From: Streptomyces sp. ITFR-21
Lineage (GTDB): Bacteria > Actinomycetota > Actinomycetes > Streptomycetales > Streptomycetaceae
Direction: 5' to 3'
DNA length: 64,000 nucleotides
NCBI RefSeq assembly: GCF_031844685.1
Contig: NZ_CP134605.1
Coordinates: forward strand, 1,645,501-1,709,500
Below are positions 41,894 through 50,510 of the stretch, piece by piece. Each line of letters begins with the position of its first letter. Position 1 is the first letter of the stretch. The position numbers and the translations under genes are program-made. A model generated the notes under the pieces. It saw nothing but the letters and a program-made list of their open reading frames with translations, was not told the DNA's origin and made no database searches.

Positions 41894-43540
41894 ATGTCCC
41901 CCGAGAAGAACGACAACGCACGTGCCGAATCACTCGCCAACGGCTTCCTGTCCGGACGGATCAGCAGACGCGACCTGTTCCGGCGGTCCGCCGCACTCGG
42001 CGGCGGCGCGATCGCCGCGACGACGCTCGGCTCGCTGCTGACCGCCTGCGGCCCCAACGACTCGGCGGCCGCGAAGAGTTCGGCCGCCCCGACCGGCAAG
42101 CCCGTCACCGGCGGCACCCTGACCGCGGCACTGACCGGCAACCCGTCGAGCATGGATCCGGCCGCGGCCGGCATCTACACCAGCCTTCAGGTGATCGACA
42201 ACGTCTTCAGCAAGCTGATCGTGTTCGACGACAAGGGCGGCTTCGTAGGCGACCTGGCCACCTCCTGGAAGCAGAACGACCCGGTCACGTACACCTTCGA
42301 CCTGGTGGACAACGCCACCTTCCACAACGGCGAGAAGTTCACCGCGGACGACGTGAAATACACCTTCGAGCGCATCGCGGACCCGAAGACCGCGTCCTCC
42401 TACGCCTCCGCCTACACCTCGATCAAGAACATCGAGGTCGTCTCGCCGACGCGGGTGATCTTCCACCTCAGCGAGCCGTTCTCGCCGCTGCTCAACAACC
42501 TCGCCCAGAACGGCGAGATCGTGAACCGCAAGGCCGTCGAGTCGTCCGACCCCACCCGCAAGCCGGTCGGCACCGGCCCGTTCAGCTTCGTCGAGTGGGT
42601 GCAGAGCGACCACATCACCCTCAAGCGCAACCCCGCGTACTTCCGTGCCGGCCAGCCCTACCTCGACACGATCGTCTTCAAGTTCCTCGCCGTCGACAAG
42701 AGCCGGGTGGAGGCACTGCAGTCGGGACAGCTCGACTGGGCGGACGCGGTGCCGCTCGACGAGCTGCGCTCGCTCAAGGCCAACCACAGCTACCGGTACG
42801 TCACTTCGGCCCGCGCGGGCATCCCCGACTTCGTCGCGATGAACACCTCCAAGGCTCCGTTCAACAACAAGGCCTTGCGGCAGGCGGTGGCCGCCGCCAT
42901 CGACCGCAAGCAGATCCTGGACGTCGCCTACTTCGGGGCGGGCGAGGCCGGCACCATGGAAGTGCCCTCCGGCTCCTCGTGGTACGGCGGCACGCCCCCC
43001 TACGCGGCCGGTCCCGACCTGGACACCGCCCGCAAGAAGATGGCCGAGGCCGGGCTGTCCAAGGGACTGAGCATCACGTACCTGACACTGCCGCAGTACC
43101 CCGAACTGCAGAAGACCGCCGTGCTGGTGCGCGACCAGCTCGGCAAGATCGGCATCGACGTCAAGCTGCAGCAAACCGAAGTGACGGTGTGGTTCGACCG
43201 CTACGCCAAGGGCGACTACCAGATGACCTCCGCGTACTGGTCCGGCACGATCGACCCGGACAACTTCTACTCCACCCAGCTCGCCACCGGATCGCCCAAC
43301 AACAGCACCAAGTACAGCAACCCGACCGTGGACGGTCTGATCAAGAAGGCCCGCGCCGCGTCGAGCGAGAGTGAACGCAAGTCGCTGTACGAGCAGATCC
43401 GGCAGATCGTCTGGGACGACGCGCCCCTGGTCTTCGTGCACTACGAGACCATCAACTACCTCATGCGCTCAGGTGTCTTCGGGTCCGCCATCAACCCGTC
43501 GCTGGAACTGGGCTTCGGCCACGTCTGGAAGCAGAAGTGA
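41894..43540 (+). CDS. ABC transporter solute-binding lipoprotein (SBP family 5)
   Basis: A 548-residue binding protein. The N-terminus joins a twin-arginine run (ISRRDLFRRSAALGGGAIAA) to the lipobox LLTAC (Cys near residue 52), implying Tat export and lipid anchoring. The mature part is of the DppA/OppA class: GNPSSMDPAAAGIYTSLQVI, FHNGEKFTADDVKYTFERI, GTGPFSFVEW, NKALRQAVAAAIDRK. It captures the substrate for the two permeases and two ATPases encoded upstream. AGGAG lies ahead of the ATG, 65 bases after the deacetylase-fold gene. Last gene of the operon. Confidence 0.94.
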   Translation: MSPEKNDNARAESLANGFLSGRISRRDLFRRSAALGGGAIAATTLGSLLTACGPNDSAAAKSSAAPTGKPVTGGTLTAALTGNPSSMDPAAAGIYTSLQVIDNVFSKLIVFDDKGGFVGDLATSWKQNDPVTYTFDLVDNATFHNGEKFTADDVKYTFERIADPKTASSYASAYTSIKNIEVVSPTRVIFHLSEPFSPLLNNLAQNGEIVNRKAVESSDPTRKPVGTGPFSFVEWVQSDHITLKRNPAYFRAGQPYLDTIVFKFLAVDKSRVEALQSGQLDWADAVPLDELRSLKANHSYRYVTSARAGIPDFVAMNTSKAPFNNKALRQAVAAAIDRKQILDVAYFGAGEAGTMEVPSGSSWYGGTPPYAAGPDLDTARKKMAEAGLSKGLSITYLTLPQYPELQKTAVLVRDQLGKIGIDVKLQQTEVTVWFDRYAKGDYQMTSAYWSGTIDPDNFYSTQLATGSPNNSTKYSNPTVDGLIKKARAASSESERKSLYEQIRQIVWDDAPLVFVHYETINYLMRSGVFGSAINPSLELGFGHVWKQK

Positions 43541-43637
43541 CCGCCTGACCGCCGTCCGTCGTTTGGGCGTCCCTCGCGCCCGACGAGCCCGCCGCCCCGC
43601 CGCCCGCACCGTCTCTCGACCCGGTGTGGGCGGCGGC

Positions 43638-43814
43638 TCCGTCGGGGAAGTGCCCACGGGAACGGACGGCCCTGCGTCTCCGCGCGTTGACCGCCTCGAT
43701 GGCGTCCGTCGAGCAGATGACGGTGCGGATCTCGACGTCGAAAGGGAAGAAGGGCACGAACCCGGCCCAGGCGTTCCCCGCAACCGGACGATCGCCGGAT
43801 ACTTCCTGCTTGAA
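43638..43814 (-). pseudogene. IS256-family transposase remnant
   Basis: About 59 codons read AWAGFVPFFPFDVEIRTVIC, then STDAIEAVNARRRRAVRSRG and HFPDG, matching the C-terminal region of mutator-type (IS256) transposases around the motif VICxTNAIExxNxxxRRAVxxRGHFP. No catalytic DDE part, terminal repeats or start remains. It lies between the transporter operon and a tRNA gene, a typical docking place for mobile DNA, and suggests that the left side of this junction was reshaped by insertion. Confidence 0.7.
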
Positions 43815-43828
43815 GGCGACCCGCGTGG

Positions 43829-43902
43829 TGGGGCGGGTGGGACTCGAACCCACGACCGACGGATTATGAGTCCGCTGCTCTAACCGGCTGAGCTACCGCC
43901 CC
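43829..43902 (-). tRNA. tRNA with CAT anticodon (elongator Met or Ile2)
   Basis: The minus strand folds as a 74-base cloverleaf: acceptor GGGGCGG/CCGCCCC, D-arm GCTC...GAGC, anticodon loop CTCATAA with CAT, and T-loop GGTTCGAGTCC. The discriminator is A, and the genomic sequence continues CCA, so the 3' end is encoded. A CAT anticodon can mean elongator methionine or, when the C is modified to lysidine, isoleucine-AUA; the sequence alone does not decide. It is not the initiator, which has another acceptor stem. Confidence 0.93.
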
Positions 43903-44114
43903 GTGCGGCGCGCCGTGCGCGCTGTCTGCCGCAGCATAGCCGCTCATACGATCTGTCGCCCTCGCGGGTCACGGACGGGGCATCAGGTGGACGGGGCGGG
44001 CGCCGGGCGGGGGCCCGGGGGGACGGGGAAAGGGTGCGCAAGGGCACCGCGGGCGTCGGGCGGCAAGGGGAGGAGGCATGAAAAAAGGAGCCCTCGCGAG
44101 GCCCCGACCGTGCG

Positions 44115-44187
44115 CTCCCCCGACTGGACTCGAACCAGTAACCTGCCGGTTAACAGCCGGCTGCTCTGCCAATTGAGCTACAGGGGA
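44115..44187 (-). tRNA. tRNA-Asn (GTT), downstream copy
   Basis: A 73-base cloverleaf on the minus strand: acceptor TCCCCTG/CGGGGGA, D-arm GCTC...GAGC, anticodon loop CTGTTAA with GTT, T-arm ACTGG/CCAGT. The discriminator is G. It is identical to the next copy, five bases away; the two would be processed from one transcript. Confidence 0.96.
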
Positions 44188-44192
44188 CCGAG

Positions 44193-44265
44193 CTCCCCCG
44201 ACTGGACTCGAACCAGTAACCTGCCGGTTAACAGCCGGCTGCTCTGCCAATTGAGCTACAGGGGA
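44193..44265 (-). tRNA. tRNA-Asn (GTT), upstream copy
   Basis: This is an exact 73-base duplicate of the Asn tRNA at 44115-44187, anticodon GTT. It lies upstream in the direction of transcription, so a promoter for the pair is expected between 44266 and 44340. Confidence 0.96.
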
Positions 44266-44443
44266 TCGCTCTGTCTGCGCCGAACACACCCGCTCGGATG
44301 TTCCCGGCAGGCGCGCGTTCGGTGCGACACATACATTAGCGCAAGTGGAGGGGTGCTCCGCCAACCACTTGTGCCGGGGTTGCCACCCGGGCGGGCAGGG
44401 TAGGCGCCGAGGAAGTCCGACAGGGACGAAGAAGGGTGGAGCC

Positions 44444-44737
44444 ATGTACCGGCTGACGTTCATCGCAGGGGCCCTCGTCGGCTACGTGCTCGGCACGCGG
44501 GCGGGCCGGGAGCGGTACGAGCAGCTGCGCAAGGGCGCGCAGAAGATCGCGCAGAACCCCGCGGTGCGCAACACCGCGGAGAGCGCCGTGCAGCAGGGCC
44601 GCAGCGCCGCCGCCAGGGCGGCGGACTCGGTGGCCACGAGGTTCGGCGACCGGCTGCCGGACACGCTGGCGGGGAAGGTGCGGGCGCTGCGCGACGGGAA
44701 CGCCCCGGCGGACGACTGGGGCACCTCGAACACCTGA
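44444..44737 (+). CDS. YtxH-like small membrane-associated protein
   Basis: A 97-residue protein. A short glycine-containing hydrophobic N-terminus (MYRLTFIAGALVGYVLGTRAG) is followed by basic RERYEQLRKGAQKIAQNPAV and an amphipathic alanine-rich helix. This is the pattern of YtxH/general-stress proteins in actinobacteria, whose function is unknown. GGTGGAG lies before the ATG at 44444. It is flanked by the Asn tRNA pair and a strong hairpin, so is monocistronic. Confidence 0.82.
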   Translation: MYRLTFIAGALVGYVLGTRAGRERYEQLRKGAQKIAQNPAVRNTAESAVQQGRSAAARAADSVATRFGDRLPDTLAGKVRALRDGNAPADDWGTSNT

Positions 44738-44767
44738 CCCCGACCTGGGTCCGCACCCTGTGCCGGC

Positions 44768-44801
44768 GCCGGCGCCTCCCCAGCGGGGGCGGGGCGCCGG
44801 C
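44768..44801 (+). terminator. compound hairpin after the ytxH-like gene
   Basis: An outer 9-bp stem GCCGGCGCC/GGCGCCGGC encloses an inner CCCC/GGGG stem with loop AGC. It is located 30 bases after the YtxH-like stop and before xylB on the same strand. It is a likely terminator. Confidence 0.6.
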
Positions 44802-44892
44802 CTCCGCCGTACGGCGCGGAACACGCCCCGGCGCGATGACACGGACCCGTCCGTGAGGCGCGAGGCGCCCGAGGTGCGGCATCATCAGCGGC

Positions 44893-46338
44893 ATGGGCAA
44901 AGTCGCGGGGATAGACAGCTCCACCACCGGCACCACCGTCGTCGTGTGCGACAGCGACACCGGAGAGGTGCTGCGGCAGGGGCACGCGCCGCACCCGATC
45001 GGGGAAGGCGAGAAGCCGACCGAGATCGACCCGCAGGCGTGGCTGCTCTCGCTCGGCGAGGCCGCCAAGAACGGCCTGCTCGAAGGGGTGCAGGCGATCG
45101 GCGTCTCCGGGCAGCAGCACGGGCTGCTGCTGCTCGACGCGGGCGGGGTGGCCGTACGGCCGGCGCTGCTGCGCGGGGACAAGCGGGCGCAGGCGCAGGC
45201 CGCGGACCTGGCCGAGGAGCTGGGCGGGGCGAGCGGCTGGATGGAGGCGGTCGGCGCGGTGCCGCAGGCCGCGTACCCGGTGGCGAAGCTGCGCTGGCTC
45301 GCGCAGCACGAACCGGCCACCGTCAAGCGGACCGCCGAGGTGCTGCTCCCCCACGACTGGCTGGTGTGGCAGCTGCTGGGCCGGCCCGCCCGCCGTACCA
45401 CCGACCGCGGCGACGCCTCCGGCACCGGCTACTGGTCGGCGGCCACCGGCGAGTACCGCACCGACCTGGTGGAACGGGCCTTCGGCCACCCGGTGGGGCT
45501 GCCGGACGTACTGGCCCCGGCGGAGCCCGCCGGGCAGACGCCCGAGGGCCTGCTGATCTCGGCCGGTACCGGGGACACCATGGCCGCGGCGCTGGGCCTG
45601 GGCCTGGGGCCGGGGGACGCGGTGGTCTCGCTGGGCGCCGGCGGCACCGTGTTCGCGGTGCACCAGGAGGTGCTGAAGGACCCCACCGGTACGGTCACCG
45701 CGTTCGCCGACGCCACCGGCCGCCATCTGCCACTGCTGCACGTGCGCAACGCGGTACGGACGCTGCGGGCCACCGCCGAGCTGCTCGGTACGGACCTGGC
45801 CGGGCTCTCCGAGCTGGCGCTGCGGTCGACGCCGGGCGCGTACGGGCTGGTGCTGCTGCCGTATCTGGAGGGCGAGCGCACGCCGGACCTGCCGCACACC
45901 GCGGGCACGCTGGCCGGGCTGCGGCGGGACTCGATGAAGCCGGAGCATCTGGCGCGGGCCGCGTTCGAGGGCATGCTGTGCGGGGTCACCGACGCGCTGG
46001 ACGTACTGCGCGGCAAGGGGGTGCCGGTGCGCCGGGTGTTCCTGCTGGGCGCCGCCGCGGAGCTGCCCGCGGTACGGGCGATCGCCCCGGGGCTACTGGA
46101 CGCGCTGGTCGTCGTACCGCAGGCCGCCGAGTACGCGGCGATCGGCGCGGCCCGACAGGCGGCGTGGTCGCTGGGCGCGGTGCTCGGCTCCCAGTCGCAG
46201 GGCGAGCCGCCGCAGTGGCGGCAGGGCACGGCGACGCTGCTGGACCCGGGGGACGACGCGGCGGTGGGCTCCGCGGTACGGCAGCAGTACACGGCGGTGC
46301 GCGAGCACACCCACCCGGGGGCGTTCGCCGCGCTGTGA
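44893..46338 (+). CDS. xylB: xylulokinase (FGGY kinase)
   Basis: A 481-residue sugar kinase with the two-domain actin-like fold. The phosphate-binding loop GIDSSTTGTTVVV, the sugar-site motif GVSGQQHGLLLLD, the hinge PHDWLVWQLLG, DASGTGYW, and the late SLGAGGTVFAV and YLEGERTPDLP all match XylB. It phosphorylates D-xylulose to feed the pentose phosphate pathway. No xylose isomerase gene is adjacent in this window. The ATG at 44893 has only a weak ribosome site. A hairpin follows the stop closely. Confidence 0.92.
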   Translation: MGKVAGIDSSTTGTTVVVCDSDTGEVLRQGHAPHPIGEGEKPTEIDPQAWLLSLGEAAKNGLLEGVQAIGVSGQQHGLLLLDAGGVAVRPALLRGDKRAQAQAADLAEELGGASGWMEAVGAVPQAAYPVAKLRWLAQHEPATVKRTAEVLLPHDWLVWQLLGRPARRTTDRGDASGTGYWSAATGEYRTDLVERAFGHPVGLPDVLAPAEPAGQTPEGLLISAGTGDTMAAALGLGLGPGDAVVSLGAGGTVFAVHQEVLKDPTGTVTAFADATGRHLPLLHVRNAVRTLRATAELLGTDLAGLSELALRSTPGAYGLVLLPYLEGERTPDLPHTAGTLAGLRRDSMKPEHLARAAFEGMLCGVTDALDVLRGKGVPVRRVFLLGAAAELPAVRAIAPGLLDALVVVPQAAEYAAIGAARQAAWSLGAVLGSQSQGEPPQWRQGTATLLDPGDDAAVGSAVRQQYTAVREHTHPGAFAAL

Positions 46339-46348
46339 CCGTCCGCGC

Positions 46349-46366
46349 CGCGGCGAGGGCGCCGCG
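46349..46366 (+). terminator. hairpin just after xylB
   Basis: CGCGGCG and CGCCGCG pair around AGGG, 11 bases past the xylB stop. It likely marks the 3' end of the transcript. Confidence 0.45.
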
Positions 46367-46673
46367 CCCCGCCGCGCCCCGCCTGAGCCGTGAGCCGTGA
46401 GCCGCCGGACGCCCCGGGCCCTCCCCCGCCCCGAACATGTGCCCGGCTTCAATCATCTGCGCCCCGCCCCTGCCGGAAGATAGGGTGGCCCGCCGGCCGC
46501 TCCCGCCCGCCGTACCCGCACCTCCCGCCGGCCGCTCCCGGCTGTCCGGCCCGCCCGTGCGGGGGCCGCCGCCGCGTGCCACGTCAACCACCGGCGGGCC
46601 GCGCCGCCTCCTGACCGTCAAAATGTGCTGTGCGACCCCCGTCGTCACCCGAGGCATCCCGAGGTATCGAGTT
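46367..46673. other. gene-free stretch before the ABC exporter
   Basis: About 300 bases hold the promoter region of the exporter operon. A 16-base sequence, CCGCCGGCCGCTCCCG, occurs twice near 46490 and 46527. An ATG at 46623 is in frame with the exporter but lacks a ribosome site. No other gene or RNA is apparent. Confidence 0.5.
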
Positions 46674-48410
46674 GTGCTGATCCGACTCCTGCGGTCCCAC
46701 CTGGGGCCGTACAAACGCCCCATCGGCCTGCTGGTGCTGCTCCAGCTGGTGCAGACCATAGCCACCCTGTACCTGCCCACCCTCAACGCCGACATCATCG
46801 ACAACGGCGTGGTCAAGGGCGACACCGGCTACATCCTGGGCCTGGGCGGCGTCATGCTCGGGGTCACCGTGGTCCAGGTGTGCTGCGCGATCGGCGCGGT
46901 CTTCCTCGGCGCCAGGACCGCGATGGCGGTCGGCCGGGACATCCGGGCGTCCGTCTTCGACCGGGTGCAGACGTTCTCCGCCCGCGAGGTCGGCCAGTTC
47001 GGCGCGCCCTCGCTGATCACCCGCACCACCAACGACGTCCAGCAGGTCCAGACGCTGGTGCTGATGACCTTCACGCTGATGGTGTCGGCGCCGATCATGT
47101 GCGTCGGCGGCATCATCATGGCGCTCGGCCAGGACGTGCCGCTGTCCTCGCTGCTGCTGGTCGTGGTGCCGGTGCTCGGGATCTCGGTGAGCCTGATCAT
47201 CCGCAGGATGCGCCCGCTGTTCCGCACCATGCAGACCCGGGTGGACACGGTGAACCGGGTGCTGCGCGAGCAGATCACCGGGATCCGGGTGATCCGGGCG
47301 TTCGTCAAGGACGAGTACGAGCAGCGCCGCTTCGGCGCGGCCAACGAGGAGCTGACGGCGGTGTCGCTGGCCACCGGCCGGCTGATGGCGCTGATGTTCC
47401 CGATCGTGATGTCGATCGTGAACATCTCCAGCGTGGCGGTGCTGTGGTTCGGCGCGCACCGGATCGACGGCGGCGGCATGCAGGTCGGCGCGCTGACGGC
47501 GTTCCTCAGCTATCTGATGCAGATCCTGATGTCGGTGATGATGGCCACCTTCATGTTCATGATGGTGCCGCGGGCCGAGGTGTGCGCCGAGCGGATAGAG
47601 GAGGTGCTGGGCACCGAGTCCAGCGTGGTGCCGCCGGCCGAACCGGTCACCAGCCTGCGGCGGCACGGCGAACTGGAGCTGTCCGGCGTCGAGTTCGCCT
47701 ACCCGGGCGCCGAGGCTGCGATCCTGCGCGGGGTGGACCTGGTGGCCAGGCCCGGCGAGACCACCGCGGTGATCGGCTCCACCGGCAGCGGCAAGTCCAC
47801 GCTGCTCGGCCTGATCCCGCGGCTGTACGACGCCACCGGCGGCCGAGTCCTGGTCGACGGCGAGGACGTGGCCGCGATCGAGCCGGCGCTGCTGGCCGAG
47901 ACGGTGGGGCTGGTGCCGCAGAAGCCGTATCTGTTCTCCGGCACGGTCGCCTCCAATCTCCGCTACGGCAAGCCGGAGGCGACCGACGAGGAGCTGTGGC
48001 ACGCGCTGGAGGTGGCGCAGGCCAAGGACTTCGTGGCGGCGCTGGAAGGTGGTCTGGACGCGCCGATCGCGCAGGGCGGCGGCAACGTCTCCGGCGGGCA
48101 GCGGCAGCGGCTGGCCATCGCCCGGGTACTGGTCCGGCGGCCGGAGATCTACCTGTTCGACGACTCCTTCTCCGCGCTGGACTACGCCACCGACGCGGCG
48201 CTGCGCCGGGCGCTGGCCAGGGAGACCGCGCGTGCCACCGTGGTGATCGTCGCCCAGCGGGTGTCCACGATCCGCGACGCGCACCGGATCGTCGTGCTGG
48301 ACGAGGGCCGGGTGGTCGGCACCGGCACCCACGCCGAACTGATGCGGGACAACGAGACCTACCGGGAGATCGTGTTGTCGCAGCTGACCGAGCAGGAGGC
48401 GGCGGCATGA
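46674..48410 (+). CDS. ABC exporter half-transporter 1 (degenerate ATP site)
   Basis: A 578-residue protein: six membrane helices (about residues 15-300) then an ATPase domain (about 335-575). Walker A is GSTGSGKSTLLG, the signature VSGGQRQRLA is canonical, but Walker B reads EIYLFDDSFSALD with Asp in place of the catalytic Glu. This marks the degenerate half of heterodimeric exporters such as TM287/288 or BmrCD. The GTG at 46674 follows GAGGTATCGAGTT and gives the natural N-terminus (IRLLRSHLGPYKRP). The stop overlaps the start of the partner gene. The exported molecule is unknown. Confidence 0.92.
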   Translation: MLIRLLRSHLGPYKRPIGLLVLLQLVQTIATLYLPTLNADIIDNGVVKGDTGYILGLGGVMLGVTVVQVCCAIGAVFLGARTAMAVGRDIRASVFDRVQTFSAREVGQFGAPSLITRTTNDVQQVQTLVLMTFTLMVSAPIMCVGGIIMALGQDVPLSSLLLVVVPVLGISVSLIIRRMRPLFRTMQTRVDTVNRVLREQITGIRVIRAFVKDEYEQRRFGAANEELTAVSLATGRLMALMFPIVMSIVNISSVAVLWFGAHRIDGGGMQVGALTAFLSYLMQILMSVMMATFMFMMVPRAEVCAERIEEVLGTESSVVPPAEPVTSLRRHGELELSGVEFAYPGAEAAILRGVDLVARPGETTAVIGSTGSGKSTLLGLIPRLYDATGGRVLVDGEDVAAIEPALLAETVGLVPQKPYLFSGTVASNLRYGKPEATDEELWHALEVAQAKDFVAALEGGLDAPIAQGGGNVSGGQRQRLAIARVLVRRPEIYLFDDSFSALDYATDAALRRALARETARATVVIVAQRVSTIRDAHRIVVLDEGRVVGTGTHAELMRDNETYREIVLSQLTEQEAAA

Positions 48411-50368
48411 GCGAAGGACAGCGGCCGGCGGTCCAGCGACCGCCGCGGCCGATGGGCGGTCCGGCCCGTTTCATGTCCGGCGGACCGGTCGAGCGGTCGA
48501 TGGACTTTTCGGGCTCCCTGAAGCGGCTGCTGGGCACGATGCGCCCGGACCGCTTCCTGCTCTCCGTGATGCTGACGTTCGGCCTGGTGAGCGTCGCGCT
48601 GTCGGTGACCGGCCCGCGGATCCTGGGCCGTGCCACGGACCTGGTCTTCGCCGGGGTGATCGGCCGGCAGGTCCGGGGCGGCTCCAAGCGGCAGGCCCTG
48701 GACACGCTGCGGGCGCACGGGCAGGACAAGACGGCCGACCTGCTGTCGGGCATCGACTTCACCCCCGGCCAGGGCATGGACTTCCACGCGATCCGCGACG
48801 TGCTGCTGCTGGCGCTGGCGGTGTACGTGGTCGCGGCGGCGCTGAGCGTCATCCAGATGCGTACCGCGACCAGGATCATCAACCAGGCGGTGTACCGGCT
48901 GCGGTCCGACGTCGAGGTGAAGCTGTCCCGGCTGCCGCTGTCGTACTTCGACCGGCAGCCGCGCGGCGAGGTGCTCAGCCGGGCCACCAACGACATCGAC
49001 AACATCGGCCAGAGCATGCAGCAGACCATGGGCCAGCTGATCAACTCGCTGCTGACCATCGTCGGTGTGCTGGCGATGATGTTCTGGATCTCCTGGCTGC
49101 TGGCGCTGGTCGCGCTGGTCACCGTGCCGGTGACGCTGCTGGTGGCCACCCGGGTCGGCAAGCGGGCACAGCCGCAGTTCGTGCAGCAGTGGAAGACCAC
49201 CGGGGCGCTCAACGCGCACATAGAGGAGATGTACACCGGGCACTCCCTGGTAAAGGTCTTCGGGCGGGCGAAGGAGTCCGCGGAGATCTTCGGGCGGGAG
49301 AACGAGCAGCTGTTCCGGACCGGTTTCCGGGCCCAGTTCATCTCCGGCACGATCCAGCCGATGATGATGTTCATCGGCAACCTGAACTACGTGCTGGTGG
49401 CGGTGATCGGCGGTCTGCGGGTGGCGTCCGGGGCGCTGTCCATCGGTGACGTCCAGGCGTTCGTGCAGTACTCGCGGCAGTTCAGCCAGCCGCTGACGCA
49501 GGTCGCGAGCATGGCGAACCTGATCCAGTCCGGGGTCGCCTCCGCCGAGCGGGTCTTCGAACTCCTCGACGCCGAGGAGCAGTCGGGCGAGCCGCGGGTA
49601 CCGGCCCGGCCTGCCGTGCGGCGCGGGCGGGTGGCGCTGGAGGACGTGGCCTTCCGCTACCTGCCGGACAAGCCGCTCATCGACGGCCTGTCGCTGACGG
49701 TGGAGCCGGGGCACACGGTGGCCATCGTCGGCCCGACCGGCGCCGGCAAGACCACGCTGGTCAATCTGCTGATGCGGTTCTACGAGGTGTCCGGCGGCCG
49801 GATCACCCTGGACGGCACGGACGTCTCGGCGATGTCCCGGCAGGAGCTGCGGGCCTCGATAGGGATGGTGCTGCAGGACACCTGGCTGTTCGGCGGCACC
49901 ATCGCGGAGAACATCGGGTACGGCAGTGAGGGCGCCGGGCGGGCGGACATCGAGGCGGCGGCCCGGGCGGCGCACGCGGACCGCTTCATCCGCACGCTGC
50001 CCGACGGCTACGACACGGTGATCGACGACGAGGGCACCGGCGTCAGCGCGGGCGAGAAGCAGCTGATCACCATAGCGCGGGCGTTCCTGTCCGACCCGGT
50101 GATCCTGGTGCTGGACGAGGCCACCAGCTCGGTGGACACCAGGACCGAGGTACTGATCCAGCGGGCCATGGCCAGGCTCAGCGACGGCCGGACCAGCTTC
50201 GTCATCGCGCACCGGCTGTCCACGATCCGCGACGCCGACGTCATCCTGGTGATGGAGTCGGGGTCGATCGTGGAGCAGGGCACGCACAGCGAGCTGCTCG
50301 CCGCACGGGGCGCGTACGCGCGGCTGTACGCGGCGCAGTTCGCGCAGGCCGTGGCGGAGGTGGACTAA
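48407..50368 (+). CDS. ABC exporter half-transporter 2
   Basis: A 653-residue partner subunit. An N-terminal extension is followed by membrane helices interrupted by an extra loop (about residues 85-130), as in the larger subunits of heterodimeric exporters. Walker A is VGPTGAGKTTLVN, Walker B VILVLDEATSSVD with the catalytic Glu, H-loop VIAHRLST, but the signature is VSAGEKQLITIA rather than LSGGQ. Together with half 1 this yields one active and one degenerate ATP site. The ATG overlaps the previous stop. It ends before a strong terminator. Confidence 0.93.
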   Translation: MSEGQRPAVQRPPRPMGGPARFMSGGPVERSMDFSGSLKRLLGTMRPDRFLLSVMLTFGLVSVALSVTGPRILGRATDLVFAGVIGRQVRGGSKRQALDTLRAHGQDKTADLLSGIDFTPGQGMDFHAIRDVLLLALAVYVVAAALSVIQMRTATRIINQAVYRLRSDVEVKLSRLPLSYFDRQPRGEVLSRATNDIDNIGQSMQQTMGQLINSLLTIVGVLAMMFWISWLLALVALVTVPVTLLVATRVGKRAQPQFVQQWKTTGALNAHIEEMYTGHSLVKVFGRAKESAEIFGRENEQLFRTGFRAQFISGTIQPMMMFIGNLNYVLVAVIGGLRVASGALSIGDVQAFVQYSRQFSQPLTQVASMANLIQSGVASAERVFELLDAEEQSGEPRVPARPAVRRGRVALEDVAFRYLPDKPLIDGLSLTVEPGHTVAIVGPTGAGKTTLVNLLMRFYEVSGGRITLDGTDVSAMSRQELRASIGMVLQDTWLFGGTIAENIGYGSEGAGRADIEAAARAAHADRFIRTLPDGYDTVIDDEGTGVSAGEKQLITIARAFLSDPVILVLDEATSSVDTRTEVLIQRAMARLSDGRTSFVIAHRLSTIRDADVILVMESGSIVEQGTHSELLAARGAYARLYAAQFAQAVAEVD

Positions 50369-50401
50369 GGGCTCCGCCGTTCGGATCCCCGCGGCGTCAC
50401 G

Positions 50402-50435
50402 GGGGCCCGGGGCCCGAAGCTCGGGACCGGGCCCC
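50402..50435. terminator. strong hairpin between exporter and sigma gene
   Basis: Outer arms GGGGCCCGG/CCGGGCCCC and inner arms CCCGA/TCGGG form one long imperfect hairpin with loop AGC. It stands between the exporter operon and the convergent sigma factor gene and can serve both. A 19-base unit, CGGGCCCGGAAGGGCCGGT, is repeated twice immediately after (about 50459-50497). Confidence 0.7.
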
Positions 50436-50510
50436 CCGGGGCCCCGCCGCGTCCCCCTCGGGCCCGGAAGGGCCGGTCGGGCCCGGAAGGGCCGGTCGAG
50501 GTCGCGGGGG

